A stretch of 64,000 nt of DNA from Hypoxylon rubiginosum (lineage: Eukaryota > Ascomycota > Sordariomycetes > Xylariales > Hypoxylaceae). Position numbers and translations under genes: made by a program. The notes under the pieces are model-generated. The model was not told where the DNA came from. It saw only the letters and a program-made list of their open reading frames with translations, and made no database searches. Below, piece after piece: positions 47,783 to 58,838 of the stretch. Each line of letters starts with the position of its first letter. Positions within the stretch are counted from its first letter, which is position 1. Location: positions 1,364,001 through 1,428,000 of the forward strand of contig CADCXA010000025.1 of assembly GCA_902806565.1 (NCBI GenBank), in the 5' to 3' direction.

Positions 47783-50385
47783 CCTTTAGTATTAAAATCG
47801 AACTGGTCTCTGACCCGAGGTCCTAACGAAAGAGTTAGAGCCAATCTTGCTTTGCTTTCTTCGGTAGTTCGCATACTTCTTGTCTTGGTAAGTAGGTTCA
47901 TTGTCCAATCTTGCCCCCAGGTATCAGGTAGGTCGCGAAGTTACTTGATCTCTTTGCTTGTTGGCCAGTTCGCTTTAAGCATTTCCTTTCATCAGTAGAG
48001 GAGATGCGAATCCCAATATTGTTCTGAAGATGAGGTTGTCTCGGTTGAGCACTTTCGACTGCGTGGTCTAGGCGTTGTTACAGCGGGTGGTGTAGGCCTA
48101 CGTACTGCTGCGGCGTGTTGGCTTAGCGTGAGCATGTCAAACGCAGCGAAGCAAACGACGAGTGACACGTCCGGTTAATTGATGCCATATGCGAGGGCAG
48201 ATGAAATGGTCATAAGCGCTTGTGTGGCAGACTTGAAGGTCGGGTAGTGCCAAGCGAAGGCCAAATCGGCATTCAGCGGACCCGACGACTTGACCATGTC
48301 GAACTCTTAAGTCTCCCTATCGGATAGCCGCATGATATTAGAGACGACTTTGTCCCAGAGAGTGGTGTGCTGTTACTATTCAGAACGTAAGCGAACCGCT
48401 ATACCACTAAAAGGTGGAACGTGGTCAAGTCGGGCACTTGGATTCTTACATTGCCTCATGGAGTGAGGATCACCAGGGCTCCGTTAGGGGACCGTGGGGG
48501 GCCGGGGCGGGATGTGGACGGGATGTAGATAGAAGAGGACTCCCTGAATGTCACCGGTCTGCTGGATAGAAAGGAGTTGTCCTAGGACTAGCTCGGCGAA
48601 GATATGTAGTATCTAGAGTAGAGGTAGGTTACAAGAGAGTACGTGGATGAGGTTTGGCATTCTGTGAAGGTTGAGCCGTTTGAAATGAAGGGTGGATTGA
48701 TGTTGTAGAGGGAAAGAATCTAAATTTTCTCTGCTGCAACTTAGAATTCAAGTAACAGTAGGGGACTACTTAGGTAGGTAACTGCCTTAATAGCATCTAG
48801 AGATAAGAGGAAAGTGTTGGGCTTTGATTTCGATAGAGCGGCAAAGGTAAAATTTCCTAATATTATGTACATACCTAACATATGTACGTATCAATACGAG
48901 TTTTGGTCGGCCGTATATGCCAATTGACCAATTGACCAATATTTATAGGGGTACAAATCTGCCTTCTTTGCCTCCTTTTCCTCCCCCCCCCTTTTTCTTT
49001 TTCCTACCTCTTTTCCCCTTTTCTTTGTTTCTTTTTTTCCTTGGACCATTTTTATAAAGTATATATATCATATATGTAGGTAAGTATCGATATGCACGGC
49101 TAGCTACTGGTAAAACTACAGTCTATACTCCATTAAGGGGTTATCAAGCCTATACTTGACTCTCTAGAGACTCAGCAATTCCAAAGTGACAGATATAGAA
49201 TTACCTCCTAGGAAATATGCCTCTCTAGCTCAACGTGCAATATACCTATGTATGTATCTAAACATAATCATAACCTTAGGTACCTCTAACCTCGAGTTCA
49301 TGGTTATATCAGTTTAGTGCATAGTCGGACTGGAGCTGCCTTACGAGACCTAGTATGAGTTGACTCATAATTGCTAACCTTAATTCCTAGTTGCCTTAAA
49401 GGAAGGGAAAACCGTGACGGTATTCTGGAAAATCTTCTGACTGCGTGGTGGTGTCTTTTGACTACCTAATCTAGGTAGGACTTCAACCGAGACAATATTC
49501 CCTGAATCCTCAATTCCACAGACGGTGTGAATCAGTTGTCTAGTTACACATATTCAAATAGACTACGCACTCGAGTTGTCATGTAATGTAAGGAAAGGCT
49601 ATAAGACGTTTATATTGAGGGCTCCAGGTCATGAGGTTGTTGGATATGATACCTTGATTCCCCATTTTCCTATCATCAATGTCTATGCAGACTTGTGACT
49701 TGAACCATAAGACTCGAAGATATCTAAGATACCTGAGATGGCTCATCTGATAACGCACGTGTATATCAAAACACGTAGGTCTGGGCATAGAGTTAGATTT
49801 GCACCCCCGCAAACTTGTAACGCGGGATATTTAACAATCATAGGGAGAAGATAAGGCGTCGAGGTGCCTCACATTCATCCGATCCCGTTCATGACACGTT
49901 GGAATACATTATCTATTGGCCTAACAAATGCACACGTGAAAGCAAAACACTTTCTGCCGAGATGTAGGTATCGTCAGGCCGCACCGATATCCCGAGGAGT
50001 ATCGCTTAACATCCACCGCCGGAGTAATAGAACAAACCAGTGTTATCTTATTCACTTGTAAACGAATTTGATTACGTTGCTAGGTACTCCGTGTGACTGA
50101 TAGTCCCTTTTCGAGTTTTCAATCTATACCTAAGGTACATAACGCTTTGGCGGTGTTGGGCTTAAAGTTTCCATCGTGCCTGCCCCCTTTCTCCAAGCAA
50201 ACAAACGGCCGCGCAGCTTCCACATACTTCTCACTGCTTCAGGCCAAGAATTTATTCACCAACTCAGGTTTTTCTCTCCCTTCCATACATTCTGTATCAT
50301 CTCCGTACCAAATTCACGGTCAGATCATCATTTCACCTTTCCTTACTGGAATCAACACTCATCGACATCTGTGAAACTCGACATC
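47783..50385. other. 2.6-kb intergenic stretch, gene-poor
   Basis: No supportable gene. A tRNA-Gln-like remnant is at 48352-48420 (minus). A pyrimidine-rich tract (C9, then T- and C-rich) runs at about 48970-49040. TAGGTAGG-type strings occur near 48773 and 49459-49480. Frames such as 49579-49812, 49864-50061 and 50093-50374 have no protein-like features; the last overlaps the leader of the next gene. Confidence 0.45.
48352..48420 (-). other. tRNA-Gln(CUG)-like remnant
   Basis: Read on the minus strand, 69 nt begin GTTCCAC and end TCTGGGAC, so the outer bases pair as an acceptor stem. TAGCGGTT resembles the D-arm/A-box, and TTCTGAA resembles an anticodon loop with CTG, flanked by TTAC/GTAA. 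The T-arm with the usual GTTCGA is missing, so this is at best a decayed copy and could be chance. Confidence 0.25.
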
Positions 50386-51345
50386 ATGCCTGCCATTGTC
50401 CCTTCTCTCGTTCGCGTCGGCCATCAAGGCAGTTCGCGATTCGCTACCGTCGTCGCTAAGGTAAGTCTTTTTGCGCCCGTAATATTCTCATAGCACCAAT
50501 GCTATCTATGCGCATCCTTACTAACCATTATCGCCTAGACGGCCCAAGCAGCGACCACAACCCAGCGCCGCTCCACCTCGTGGATCGCCTGGGAGCAGCC
50601 CGACCCTGCGCTCTACGCGCCGCCCACCCGCGCGCCCCCCAGCAACGAGACGCAGCAGGCGGCCAGCAACGCCCAGGACACGCGCAGCGTCGGCCACGCC
50701 GTCACCGCGCCCGCGACCGCCGCCGTCGCCGGAGCCAGCCACCAGGAGGTGTCCGTGTCCGGGAAGACCATGCCGCCGACCATCCCAGCCGGGTCTAGCC
50801 GCGTGCTATCAAGTCAAACGCGCTCCGTCCAGACCCAGGCCGGCAAGCTCGGCGACGAGGGAGGCGGCGGCGCCAAGCGCTGGGTGCTGCCCACCACCCT
50901 CCTGCGGATCCCCAAGATGACGTCGACCTGGCCCGGCGAGACGCCCGAGTACCCGGACCAGAAGCGCGTCCGCAAGCACCACGTCGTCGTCCACGAGAAC
51001 GAGGGCCCGTCGTCGCGCGAGCCGGATCATACTACTGAGGAGACGTGCGATACAACTTCGAGCCGCTACGACCCCGACGGAAAGCCGACCGCCCTCCTCT
51101 CCACCGTCTCGTCCGTCCTGCTCGGCCTGCAGGCCCTGAAGGAGAACCCCGAGTCGTCCTACTCCAACGTCAGCTTTCGGCAGGCGATCCTGACGTACAT
51201 GGACGGCGTCCAGTCGCGCGAGGAGGCGCAGGCGGCGGCCAGGGACCTGGAGGATGCTCTTCTGGTGACGAGCGCGCCGGAGAAGGAGGGACGGGCTTCC
51301 GGAGACGAAGACCCGGATAAGAGCAGCGGAAAGGAGCGAGCCTGA
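50386..51345 (+). CDS. Hypothetical protein, possible mitochondrial presequence
   Basis: Exons 50386-50460 and 50539-51345 give 293 residues; the 78-bp intron has donor GTAAGT and acceptor CCTAG. The N-terminus MPAIVPSLVRVGHQGSSRF is basic, hydroxylated and free of acidic residues, as in mitochondrial targeting peptides. Residues 40-130 are Ala/Pro/Thr-rich low complexity. The ordered part seems to be the C-terminal third: ALLSTVSSVLLGLQALKEN, then VSFRQAILTYMDGV and EEAQAAARDLEDALLV, likely helical. The tail is acidic. I do not recognise the family. Third codon positions of exon 2 are strongly G/C. It converges on the hydrolase-phosphatase gene. Confidence 0.7.
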
Positions 51346-51974
51346 AGGACTTGCAAGCTGTCTACACTGCTTCTCAATGGGTCACTGGTAGCATGGTCTG
51401 GAAAGGGGCGGAATGGATTTGGAGTTCGGAGGTGACATTCATTCTTGATTTTTTCTGTCACGTTGGCAGGCCTGGATGTTGATACCCATATTTGGCTTGA
51501 CCCTTTTCTGGGATCAATCGAGGCATAGCGTTTGGAGTTAACAAGGATGTCGTTCAAGAATCCTTTCGGGAGACTTCGACCACGAATTGCGTTGCATTAG
51601 GTAGAATAGCAGCGCTGCATTCGCAGCCGTCTGCCTGGTCTTTCCATAGCAAAAGAAAAACGAAGAGGATAGTAAAGCAAAGAAGATTTCTTCGTAGGTA
51701 TTTGCAATGCGACATTAAGAAACTAAGACAGTACTTCTCTCTATTGAATGAAAACGCCTATGCAGCAAAATAAACACATAGACGCTTCATGACCACACAG
51801 CAAAAAAAAAACCAACACGTAACGTTAACAAAACCTTGGACACCCCATCCGATCGCTAATACAATTCTAAAACAAGACCCAGATTCCAGAAAAAGAAACC
51901 CCCGGAACCCCGACACCAAAAAAGCCCCAGGGTATCGGCAGCAGACAGTGTCGCGTTAGAGGCAGACGTGCTCC
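51346..51974. other. Convergent 3' regions, no gene
   Basis: 629 bp between two convergent genes. It is A-rich near 51640-51910 and holds no credible coding frame. Confidence 0.5.
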
Positions 51975-54158
51975 TCAGTCGGTCAAGCGGGAGTACCGGA
52001 CGAACAGGCGATCGAGGAAGTGCGAGTGGCGGATCCCATTAGGCCGCGCAGCAGCGAAGGCCTCGATAGCGTCCTGGACGGCGAACCCGCAGCGTTCGAC
52101 GAGGTAGCAGACGACGAAGTAGCCGGTGCGGTTGAAGCCGTAGTGGCAGTGGACGCCGACGGCGGCGCGGTCGTCGCCATGGCCCCACCCGGGCTCCCCC
52201 GCGGCGGCCCGGGCCTTCTGGTCCTCGCGGATCCGGTCCACGAGCGTGACGAAGTTGGCCACCTCGGCGTCGGTCGGCGGGATCTTGGACACGGTCGGGA
52301 ACTTGTGGTACTTGATGCCCTCGCCGAAGCTCTTGGGGTCGTAGACCGGGTCGTCGTGGCTGATGTCGATGATGTCCTTGATGATGTGTCCCCTTTGCGA
52401 AGACGGTCAGCAAAAAGAAAAAAGAGAAAAAAAAAACAGCCTTCGTATCGGAATGGGAAAGCGGGCAGGGCGGAGATGATATTTACCAGTTGGCTGTGAA
52501 CACTTTGGGGGAATGCTCTTCATCTACCTCGCGGAGGGTCTTCATGGCTCGGAAAACGCCGCCGATGGGTTTGGATACTGGCTGGACGCTTTTCCACTTG
52601 GCGAGATTTTTGACGTCCCATTTGCCGTCGCGCGAGAGATGCTGCAGTTGCCAGCCACTGTTTGAAGTTCACGTTATTAAATACAACGGCGTCTCGATGT
52701 GTGTAACTATAGCGAAACCTACAGGGAAAACCGGCCGGTAATGTGGTCGTTCATGAAGTCGCCTATTAAACCTGCCAGAGTGCGGACTGTCGTCGGCATG
52801 TAAAGCATAGCGTGCCCGGCTGGTAGTAGTGCGGTCTTGACGACCTTGGTCGGATACCGCGGTTGTGGGGGGATGCCGCCGATTAACCCTTGATCTCTCG
52901 GTGTAGTTGGGTCTTCGTAATGGTCCTCGACGTGCGCGGTTGGCTGCTGCTTTCGCACGAAATCTTCGTCCGTGATAGCGTCGATAGATTGCGGCTTGTG
53001 CTCTCGCGGTGCCGCCGTGGTGTTAACTGGGGCCGCGGCGTCGACAATTGCGCTCGCTTCGGATGTGCTGGGCAGGTTAGTATGGGGTTCGCCCTCGCTT
53101 GAAGCTTGTGAGGATACGGAAGTGACTCCTCCAGATGAGGTGACCGGTTTTGCTGGTGATTCAAGCATAAGCCGAATCTTCTCGATTTCTTTTGGCGGTG
53201 TGACGGTGTCATGCTCGCCGCCGATCAGGTAGACAGGGATTTTGAGGCCGGCCCACGTTGGCTCGCCGAACATACCACCGGTTGGCTTGCCGTCGACAAA
53301 GTGAGTCGGCAGCGCTCCCCAGGCCATCCGACGGAAAACCGGCGTCCGACTCTGGCTATTGAATCTGTCCTGAATCTGCCGTGTCTCGAGATCTGCCCCC
53401 GGACCGACGAATCGTTTCACACTGGCACTCTCAGGGCCGCCCCACCGGTCCCATGCCCGCCACATATTAAAGATGAAATCCGGAAGCCAGAGAAGCGTGC
53501 GGGCGCTCCGCACCGTCCCTGGCGCCGGTGGTCCAGATACCGGGCAAATCGCGATTAGACCCATGACGTGCGAGGGAGGTGGCATATAGTACGCCGACTG
53601 CCTGTTCGCAATGCGAGCCGCAATGGCAGTACCCATGCTGTGGGCGACCAACACAAGTCCCTGATCCTTTTCTCGGTGATTGCTGATGATTGTCTCGAGC
53701 AAGTCGGTCAACGCATCGGTAGTATACGCGTCCCATGATGTCGGCGCAAACTGCGAGAGACCGCAGCCCGGTAGATCAACGGCCAGACAAGACGCGGAGT
53801 TGACAAGACTAGTGAGAAGAGGGTGGAATTGAGCGATGGAACCTCCAAGACCGTGGATGAAGACGACCAGGGGTAACGGAGCCGGGCTTTGGGGAAGCTC
53901 ATCGGCTTTTGGATGACGGCGATAGAAGACCCGGATGCCGGGGTAAGTTATACCACTCCGGGACGCGGTGTATGACGTTACCACCGAGTACTTCCGGAGG
54001 AGCGGGGGGTCAGGATCGGGCCCGGTGGCATCCGTATCTTTCTTTTTTTCGGGCTTGGCCATAGATTGACGCAGAGACCAAGCACTCCCCAGAGCCAGTG
54101 CTAGGCCTACGACGATGTGTCTGGCCCTGAATAGGGACGAGGCTGCAGACGATGACAT
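51975..54158 (-). CDS. Alpha/beta hydrolase fused to a Cys-based (dual-specificity type) phosphatase
   Basis: Three exons (54158-52723, 52657-52487, 52392-51975) give 674 residues. The hydrolase half alone would stop in the first intron (TAG 52721-52719), but that TAG lies inside a good donor GTAGGT; splicing joins CT to T and keeps frame. An N-terminal hydrophobic segment (about 14-29) may anchor it. The hydrolase (about 55-470) has oxyanion-loop HGLGGS at 102-107, nucleophile AHSMG with Ser174, Asp317 in GGEHDTV and His449 in PAGHAM; an insert of about 100 residues rich in Ser/Pro/Glu separates Asp and His. The C-terminal part (about 480-674) has WQLQHLSRDGKWDV, IDISHDDP and the phosphatase loop HCHYGFNRTGY with Cys618 and Arg624, as in mRNA-capping triphosphatase-like phosphatases. 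Substrates are unknown. Confidence 0.85.
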
Positions 54159-56021
54159 TGTGAATATCCTACTCTACGCAAGGGGGGAGAGATATGTAAT
54201 GAAATATGAAATCGTGATGGTGGGACCACCATGTAGTAAATTGAGACTGTAACCAAATGGACTGTAACCAAATGGACTGTAACCAAGGGGATTGTAACCA
54301 AAGGGGGGGTTGTCATTCGATGTGGTAACTGGACAAAGTCGAAGACATTGACCATTGTATCAATGTATGTAGTATCAATGCAGCATCTAGACTCTAGAGC
54401 TTGCCCCTACCTACGTATGTACAGTACCTAGGTAGGTAGCTTGAGGGAGATGAGAACCTTGATGAAATGAATGCACTTACCACTTCAAAATGCTGTTTGG
54501 CTGCAGCAGAAGCGACGACGAAAGCTCTTTAGATTATGATCGATATGGTCAATTGCGATGCAGCAAATGTAGGAAACATCCCATATGCAACCTAGACCTT
54601 AACTTCTAAGTAATCGTAATCTTCCTGGCTGAAGGGGGGATCGCATGCGGCTCTTTATACGAATATGATAGGTTGGTTTGCCCGCAATTGCGACGGGGGT
54701 TCTCCCAATGACTCGTTGGGCTTCAACAGCTCTGGGAGTAATGGGAAACAAACAGATACCGGACCGGTATCGACGCGTCCCCTCTGTCAAGATATATACC
54801 TAGGTAACCTTGGTGTGGATCGACGCAACCAAAGGGAAAAGTTCGACCAGGTTGTCTTGTCAGATGCAGAGATAGATGGAGATAGGAAATCTAATAATAA
54901 AGGCCCATTATCATCCGCTGGGGTTGTGTTGCACAGCGTAATGAGGTGCAGTGTGCAGATATGGATAGTACGGAGCAATGAGCACTGCGTTCCAGTACGT
55001 TTAGTGCGTTCGTTCCGTTTGTTCAGTACGTTACGGGCGAGTTTGGATCAATCAACGAATGCGATTCAGTTATCAGGTACATGACATCAAGGGTGCAAAT
55101 AATTAACAATTATGAGACAAGAAAAAAAAAAGATGCTTATGGGCCATGGCATTTTTCCCTTTCAGCCACTGAATCGTCATAGCGCCTCAACGTGTCTCAC
55201 GAGGAGGCTGCCATTGGACTGACGGCATTGGCCAATGGACGATTCCTTCGTCAGCCACAAAGTGCAAGGCTGACGCATAGTATCTACCACATATATATCT
55301 CCAACTCCTTACACCAACTCATAGGAGATGACAAGTCAAATACCGAGAGACAACCACAAAACGATGACGAAAACATGTTGGGGTCATTATATATGTGAGT
55401 GATATAACACACTCAATATGTCTCAGTTGTACGTTGCAAGCAGGATACTGTAACAAAGGGGTACCATTTGAGCCACGAGAATTCTTGATGCAGTCCATAA
55501 AAAGCTCAGGCTGCATTGGGAATAAAGATGGCTTACTACGGACGGCTCTTATATACTAAAACGACGTCGGTCTGTCCCCAAGGATGTGAGAGGCTGTCAC
55601 AATTAGTTCACGGGAAATATGGTGTAACCATGTAAAAACTGCCCATTCGAACTACAGCCGATCTTGAGTAGTAAAAAGCTCGTTTATGCTAGTTGTCTAC
55701 CAATGATCCGGGGGTCTCTCGTCTTTCTAGTTAGATGACTAGTAAGATGAGATACACTCTATGGCCCGAGATAATAGACCACTATCTTGGCCTCGGCCTT
55801 CATAAGCCTTTTCTCAGCACACGTATTATCTAAATATAGATGAGTGGAGATATCCAAGTCTCTACGTAACGTAGAGACTGGTCAATCGAGACCACAACCG
55901 GTAATAGGACTGCTAGTCCTGGTACTCTGCATGTTGCCTTCGGTCTCAAATCGAGGACGATATATGCAGCTTCAGTCAGCAATGGCTTCGTAGTATCGTT
56001 GTCGGCGACTAAGCGCATCGT
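54159..56021. other. 1.9-kb intergenic stretch
   Basis: Promoter side of the hydrolase-phosphatase gene at left, with a 4 x 15-bp tandem repeat at 54244-54303 and TACCTAGGTA-type palindromes at 54424-54438 and 54798-54809. The frames at 54599-54790, 54665-55084, 55192-55398 and 55319-55516 lie on both strands, overlap, and have no recognisable features; no gene is called. Confidence 0.45.
54244..54303. repeat. 15-bp tandem repeat, 4 copies
   Basis: Four copies of GACTGTAACCAAATG (copies 3 and 4 diverge in the last bases, and copy 4 has ATT for ACT), exactly 60 bp, 86-145 bp upstream of the hydrolase-phosphatase start codon. They could lie in its leader or core promoter. Confidence 0.9.
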
Positions 56022-56820
56022 TCACCAAACCGCCCCGACTCCTTCCTTCCAGCCAATCGGTATCATCGCGGCGGCAACATCGTTAACCCCCCTCTCCGTA
56101 GCGAGCAAGTTGAACTGCGCGGCCGCGTTCCGCGTATCCAACACCTCGACCCTCATGCCTAGGCTGCTGATATGCCGTCGCAACTCCGGGCTGATGGGGC
56201 GAATCTCCGGGCCGAGCCCTAGTATCAATAAATCTGCGCGATGCGAGTTAGCCGCATAGTTTCCTAACATCTAACATCCCACGTCTAATATTTGTTTAGT
56301 GTAGGGCCACCACTCCAAAAACTAACTAACCTGGCCTCGGCCAAAGCAGCCCCAGCAACCCCAACGAGTCGTTAGGCACCTCCCACTGCCCCTTCGCGTT
56401 CAGCAGCCGCTTCTCCCCGCGGGACACCCACGGCCGCCAGCTGAAGGCCTCGCCGCCGACCAGCAGGACGCCGGCGCCGTCGAGGACCCGCGCGCCGCTG
56501 TTCAGGTGGAAGCCGTCCGACATGCACACGTCGATCGCCGTCGACGGCACCGGCGTGTTGCCCAGCACGTCCAAGGCCCCGAAGTCCGTGGGCGGCGGCT
56601 GGTCGCCGTCGGCGCGGCGCGGGGCGCTCGTGTGGAAGAAGCGCGATGACGACGACGACAACGACGTAACGGCTTTGGGGGTTGCTGCGGTTCGGATTGT
56701 CGCGTGTCTATAGGCGGCATTGGCGGTGGTGGTGGGTAAGGGTAGTCGCCGACTGCTTTGAGGCCCTTGTCGCAAGATGGATGATGCGAATTGCCGACAG
56801 GCGCGTAGTGGAGAAGCCAT
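56022..56820 (-). CDS. NDUFAF3-like mitochondrial protein (Mth938/DUF498 domain)
   Basis: Exons 56820-56331 and 56233-56022 give 233 residues; the 97-bp intron is GT-AG and sits inside the Asp codon before LLILGLG. The N-terminal 75 residues are rich in Arg, Ser and Ala with no acidic residues until about position 70 (MASPLRACRQFASSILRQG), a strong mitochondrial presequence. The domain follows: ALDVLGNTP, an IDVCMSDGFHLNSG stretch, FSWRPWV, then DLLILGLGPEIRPISPELRR and ATERGVNDVAAAMIPIGW. These match the human NDUFAF3/C3orf60 family, assembly factors of respiratory complex I. The order and the GLGPEI and GVNDVAAA motifs make the family assignment firm; the role in complex I is inferred. Confidence 0.88.
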
Positions 56821-57578
56821 GACAGCAAATTGGTGTGTATTATCTTTCAGTCATGAATCCCATCGTGCTTCTCCTCTATAGGTTTTAAGCGTTACGATTC
56901 TTTTCTTTTCGAGAAAGCTGGAGCTGGAGCTGGAGCTGGAGAGCTTGCGTAAAGAAAAGATGGGTTGGACGTCATTATTTCTTGGAGAGCTTAGCACAGT
57001 AAATACTATATCTTCGTACTGTATGGCACTGTACCACGCCGAACTTGTGGACTGGTCCCTACATCTACATATGACAGTTGAATATAATAGCAGGTTAGGT
57101 ATATCTACATAACATATAAGAGATCTCATATGTAAAGGTTACTCCTGCTAGAGAATGACCTATTCAAAGAATCAGGTGCAAATCACATTGTTATTTTATC
57201 TGAGCATCAAGTGGAACTGAATATTTGCAATTTGATACTCGTACTAACTTGGGAGCATATAGGGAATATCACACTTTTTACACTAATGTGGGATTTAGTC
57301 CTCCAGATACGAAGGGGAACCCAATAGGATTGTTCAAATGCCGAGTTTTTATAATCACCAAGTAACCTTTCCACATGCCGCAGCTAGAGTCACAAAAGAA
57401 AAGGACGCGTTGTTAGTCCCGATGTCGTATTGATCATTCCGACCATCTAGACCATGAGAAGAAGCCCTAGAAACAGAAGCAGCTCTCTAATAGCTGTTCG
57501 CATGAATGCAGACCTGTCCCTCTGAACACCCGAATCAATGAAGGCCGAACCATTCCATCCCAGAGTTACGTAACGGGC
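56821..57578. other. Intergenic, NDUFAF3-like promoter and eL34 3' region
   Basis: No gene is supported. A 4 x 6-bp repeat (GCTGGA) lies at 56917-56940, about 100 bp upstream of the NDUFAF3-like start. Confidence 0.5.
56917..56940. repeat. 6-bp tandem repeat, 4 copies of GCTGGA
   Basis: Four exact copies lie in the 5' region of the NDUFAF3-like gene. On its coding sense this is TCCAGC repeated, within a pyrimidine-rich leader. Confidence 0.9.
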
Positions 57579-58273
57579 TTATTTCTTCTTAGAACCCTCG
57601 CTCTGCTCCTTCAGCACCTTCTTGACGATCTTCTGCTCCTCGATCAGGAAAGCTCGTACGATACGGTCTCGCACGCAGTTGCCGCATCTTGAGCCACCGT
57701 ACGCCCGTTGGACAGTCTTCTTGGGGTGGGAGATCTGGGAGTATTCACGGGGTCGGAGGGCAGGGACCTATAGTAGGGAGGAATGTTAGCAGCGGTCCAG
57801 GAGACGTTTGTAGACTTGATTTATTCCCATGTCGAACTCTTCCCGAGCGGAGTAGAATTTGACGATGTAACAAATGCCGAATAGTAGAGGAGAAATCTCT
57901 TCAAATAGTCGCTCGGAATGCTGGCGTTCGTACATGGTGATGTCGGTATCGGGGTCGGTGTTGAAATATTCCAATATCCTCTCTTGACTAGTCCAATACG
58001 ATAAAAATAGCCGGATTCACTTACACCAGGGAGCTTGATGCCACAGTCACCGCATTTCGGAGCGGTTCCTCGCTTCTTGATGTGAAGAGCTCGGAGTTCA
58101 CCACCGGGAGTCTTGACGACTCGGGTCTTGTTGGAGGTGGTGTTGTAGCTGGAACCAGTCAGTCAGATTTACGCGCTCTAGAATAACGAGATCTTCGAAT
58201 TGTAATGAAGATATTCATCAGCAGGAGATACGTACGGGTTGCGACGGCGGTAGGTGACTCGGTTGTCCGGCAT
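57579..58273 (-). CDS. RPL34: 60S ribosomal protein eL34 (L34)
   Basis: Exons 58273-58236, 58148-58025 and 57767-57579 give 116 residues, the family size. The introns are 87 and 257 bp, GT-AG. The product starts [16 protein letters not shown]. It has the zinc-binding pairs of eL34, CGDC and CGNC, and typical segments [28 protein letters not shown] and [13 protein letters not shown], and ends in Lys. It is part of the large ribosomal subunit. Intron 2 is about four times longer than most introns in the window and contains a 62-codon open frame on the same strand, which I do not call. Confidence 0.96.
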
Positions 58274-58838
58274 TGTGACGGTTGTTGCTGGTGGAATTGA
58301 TTAACTTGTTCCTGTTGCAACTTTTTTTGTGAGGGATGAATTTTGGTGTTTTTCGCAACAAGTTGTGTGGGATGGACCTTTAGCCCGCTTATTGGATTAG
58401 GCCAATAGGAATAATTGAGTGGGACCAATGGCTTAGCCACAAATTTCCAGCCCCTCGCACCGCTAAGCATTCCAGCTTCACGTGACCTGTGGCTCGAGCT
58501 TCATGCCTCAAGTGCCAAGAATCTAATGTAGTATCTAGCAAAGTGGGTCGTGCAGAACTAGGCCATAGGAAAAATTGCCCCCGTTGATGGTTAAGGCGCC
58601 TCAAATCTTCGTCCCATCACTAAAATTTTACCATTTCAACAAGCCTTTCGCGACGGTTATCCGGGGACGTCGCGTCTGACTATAAATCTAATTTCTACTA
58701 CTTATTTCGGAATTCTAAGGAGTTGACGCTTGTATTTGGCTGCATTCGGCGTCTCTACAATCTCCGCGCGATAGGTCGCGCCGCGGTATCGCGACAGCAT
58801 CACAAGTCACAAAGCTTTCAACTTCTGTCGACTTGAAG
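58274..58838. promoter_or_regulatory. Divergent promoter region, eL34 / PRP8
   Basis: 565 bp between two divergent genes. There is a T/G-rich eL34 leader at 58290-58350 and no convincing gene. Frames at 58159-58470 and 58389-58604 (minus) overlap the eL34 start and show no features. Confidence 0.45.

Noticed and set aside
52719..54158. Hydrolase as a separate single-exon gene ending at 52719
   Set aside because: The TAG stop lies within a donor GTAGGT. The downstream phosphatase exons have no start codon or promoter space of their own, and splicing restores a continuous frame with a length divisible by three.
58149..58235. C/D-box snoRNA-like motifs in eL34 intron 1 (TGATGA near the donor, CTGA near the acceptor)
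   Set aside because: The CTGA is part of the CTGAC branch site, the base before TGATGA is not a purine, and there is no flanking terminal stem.
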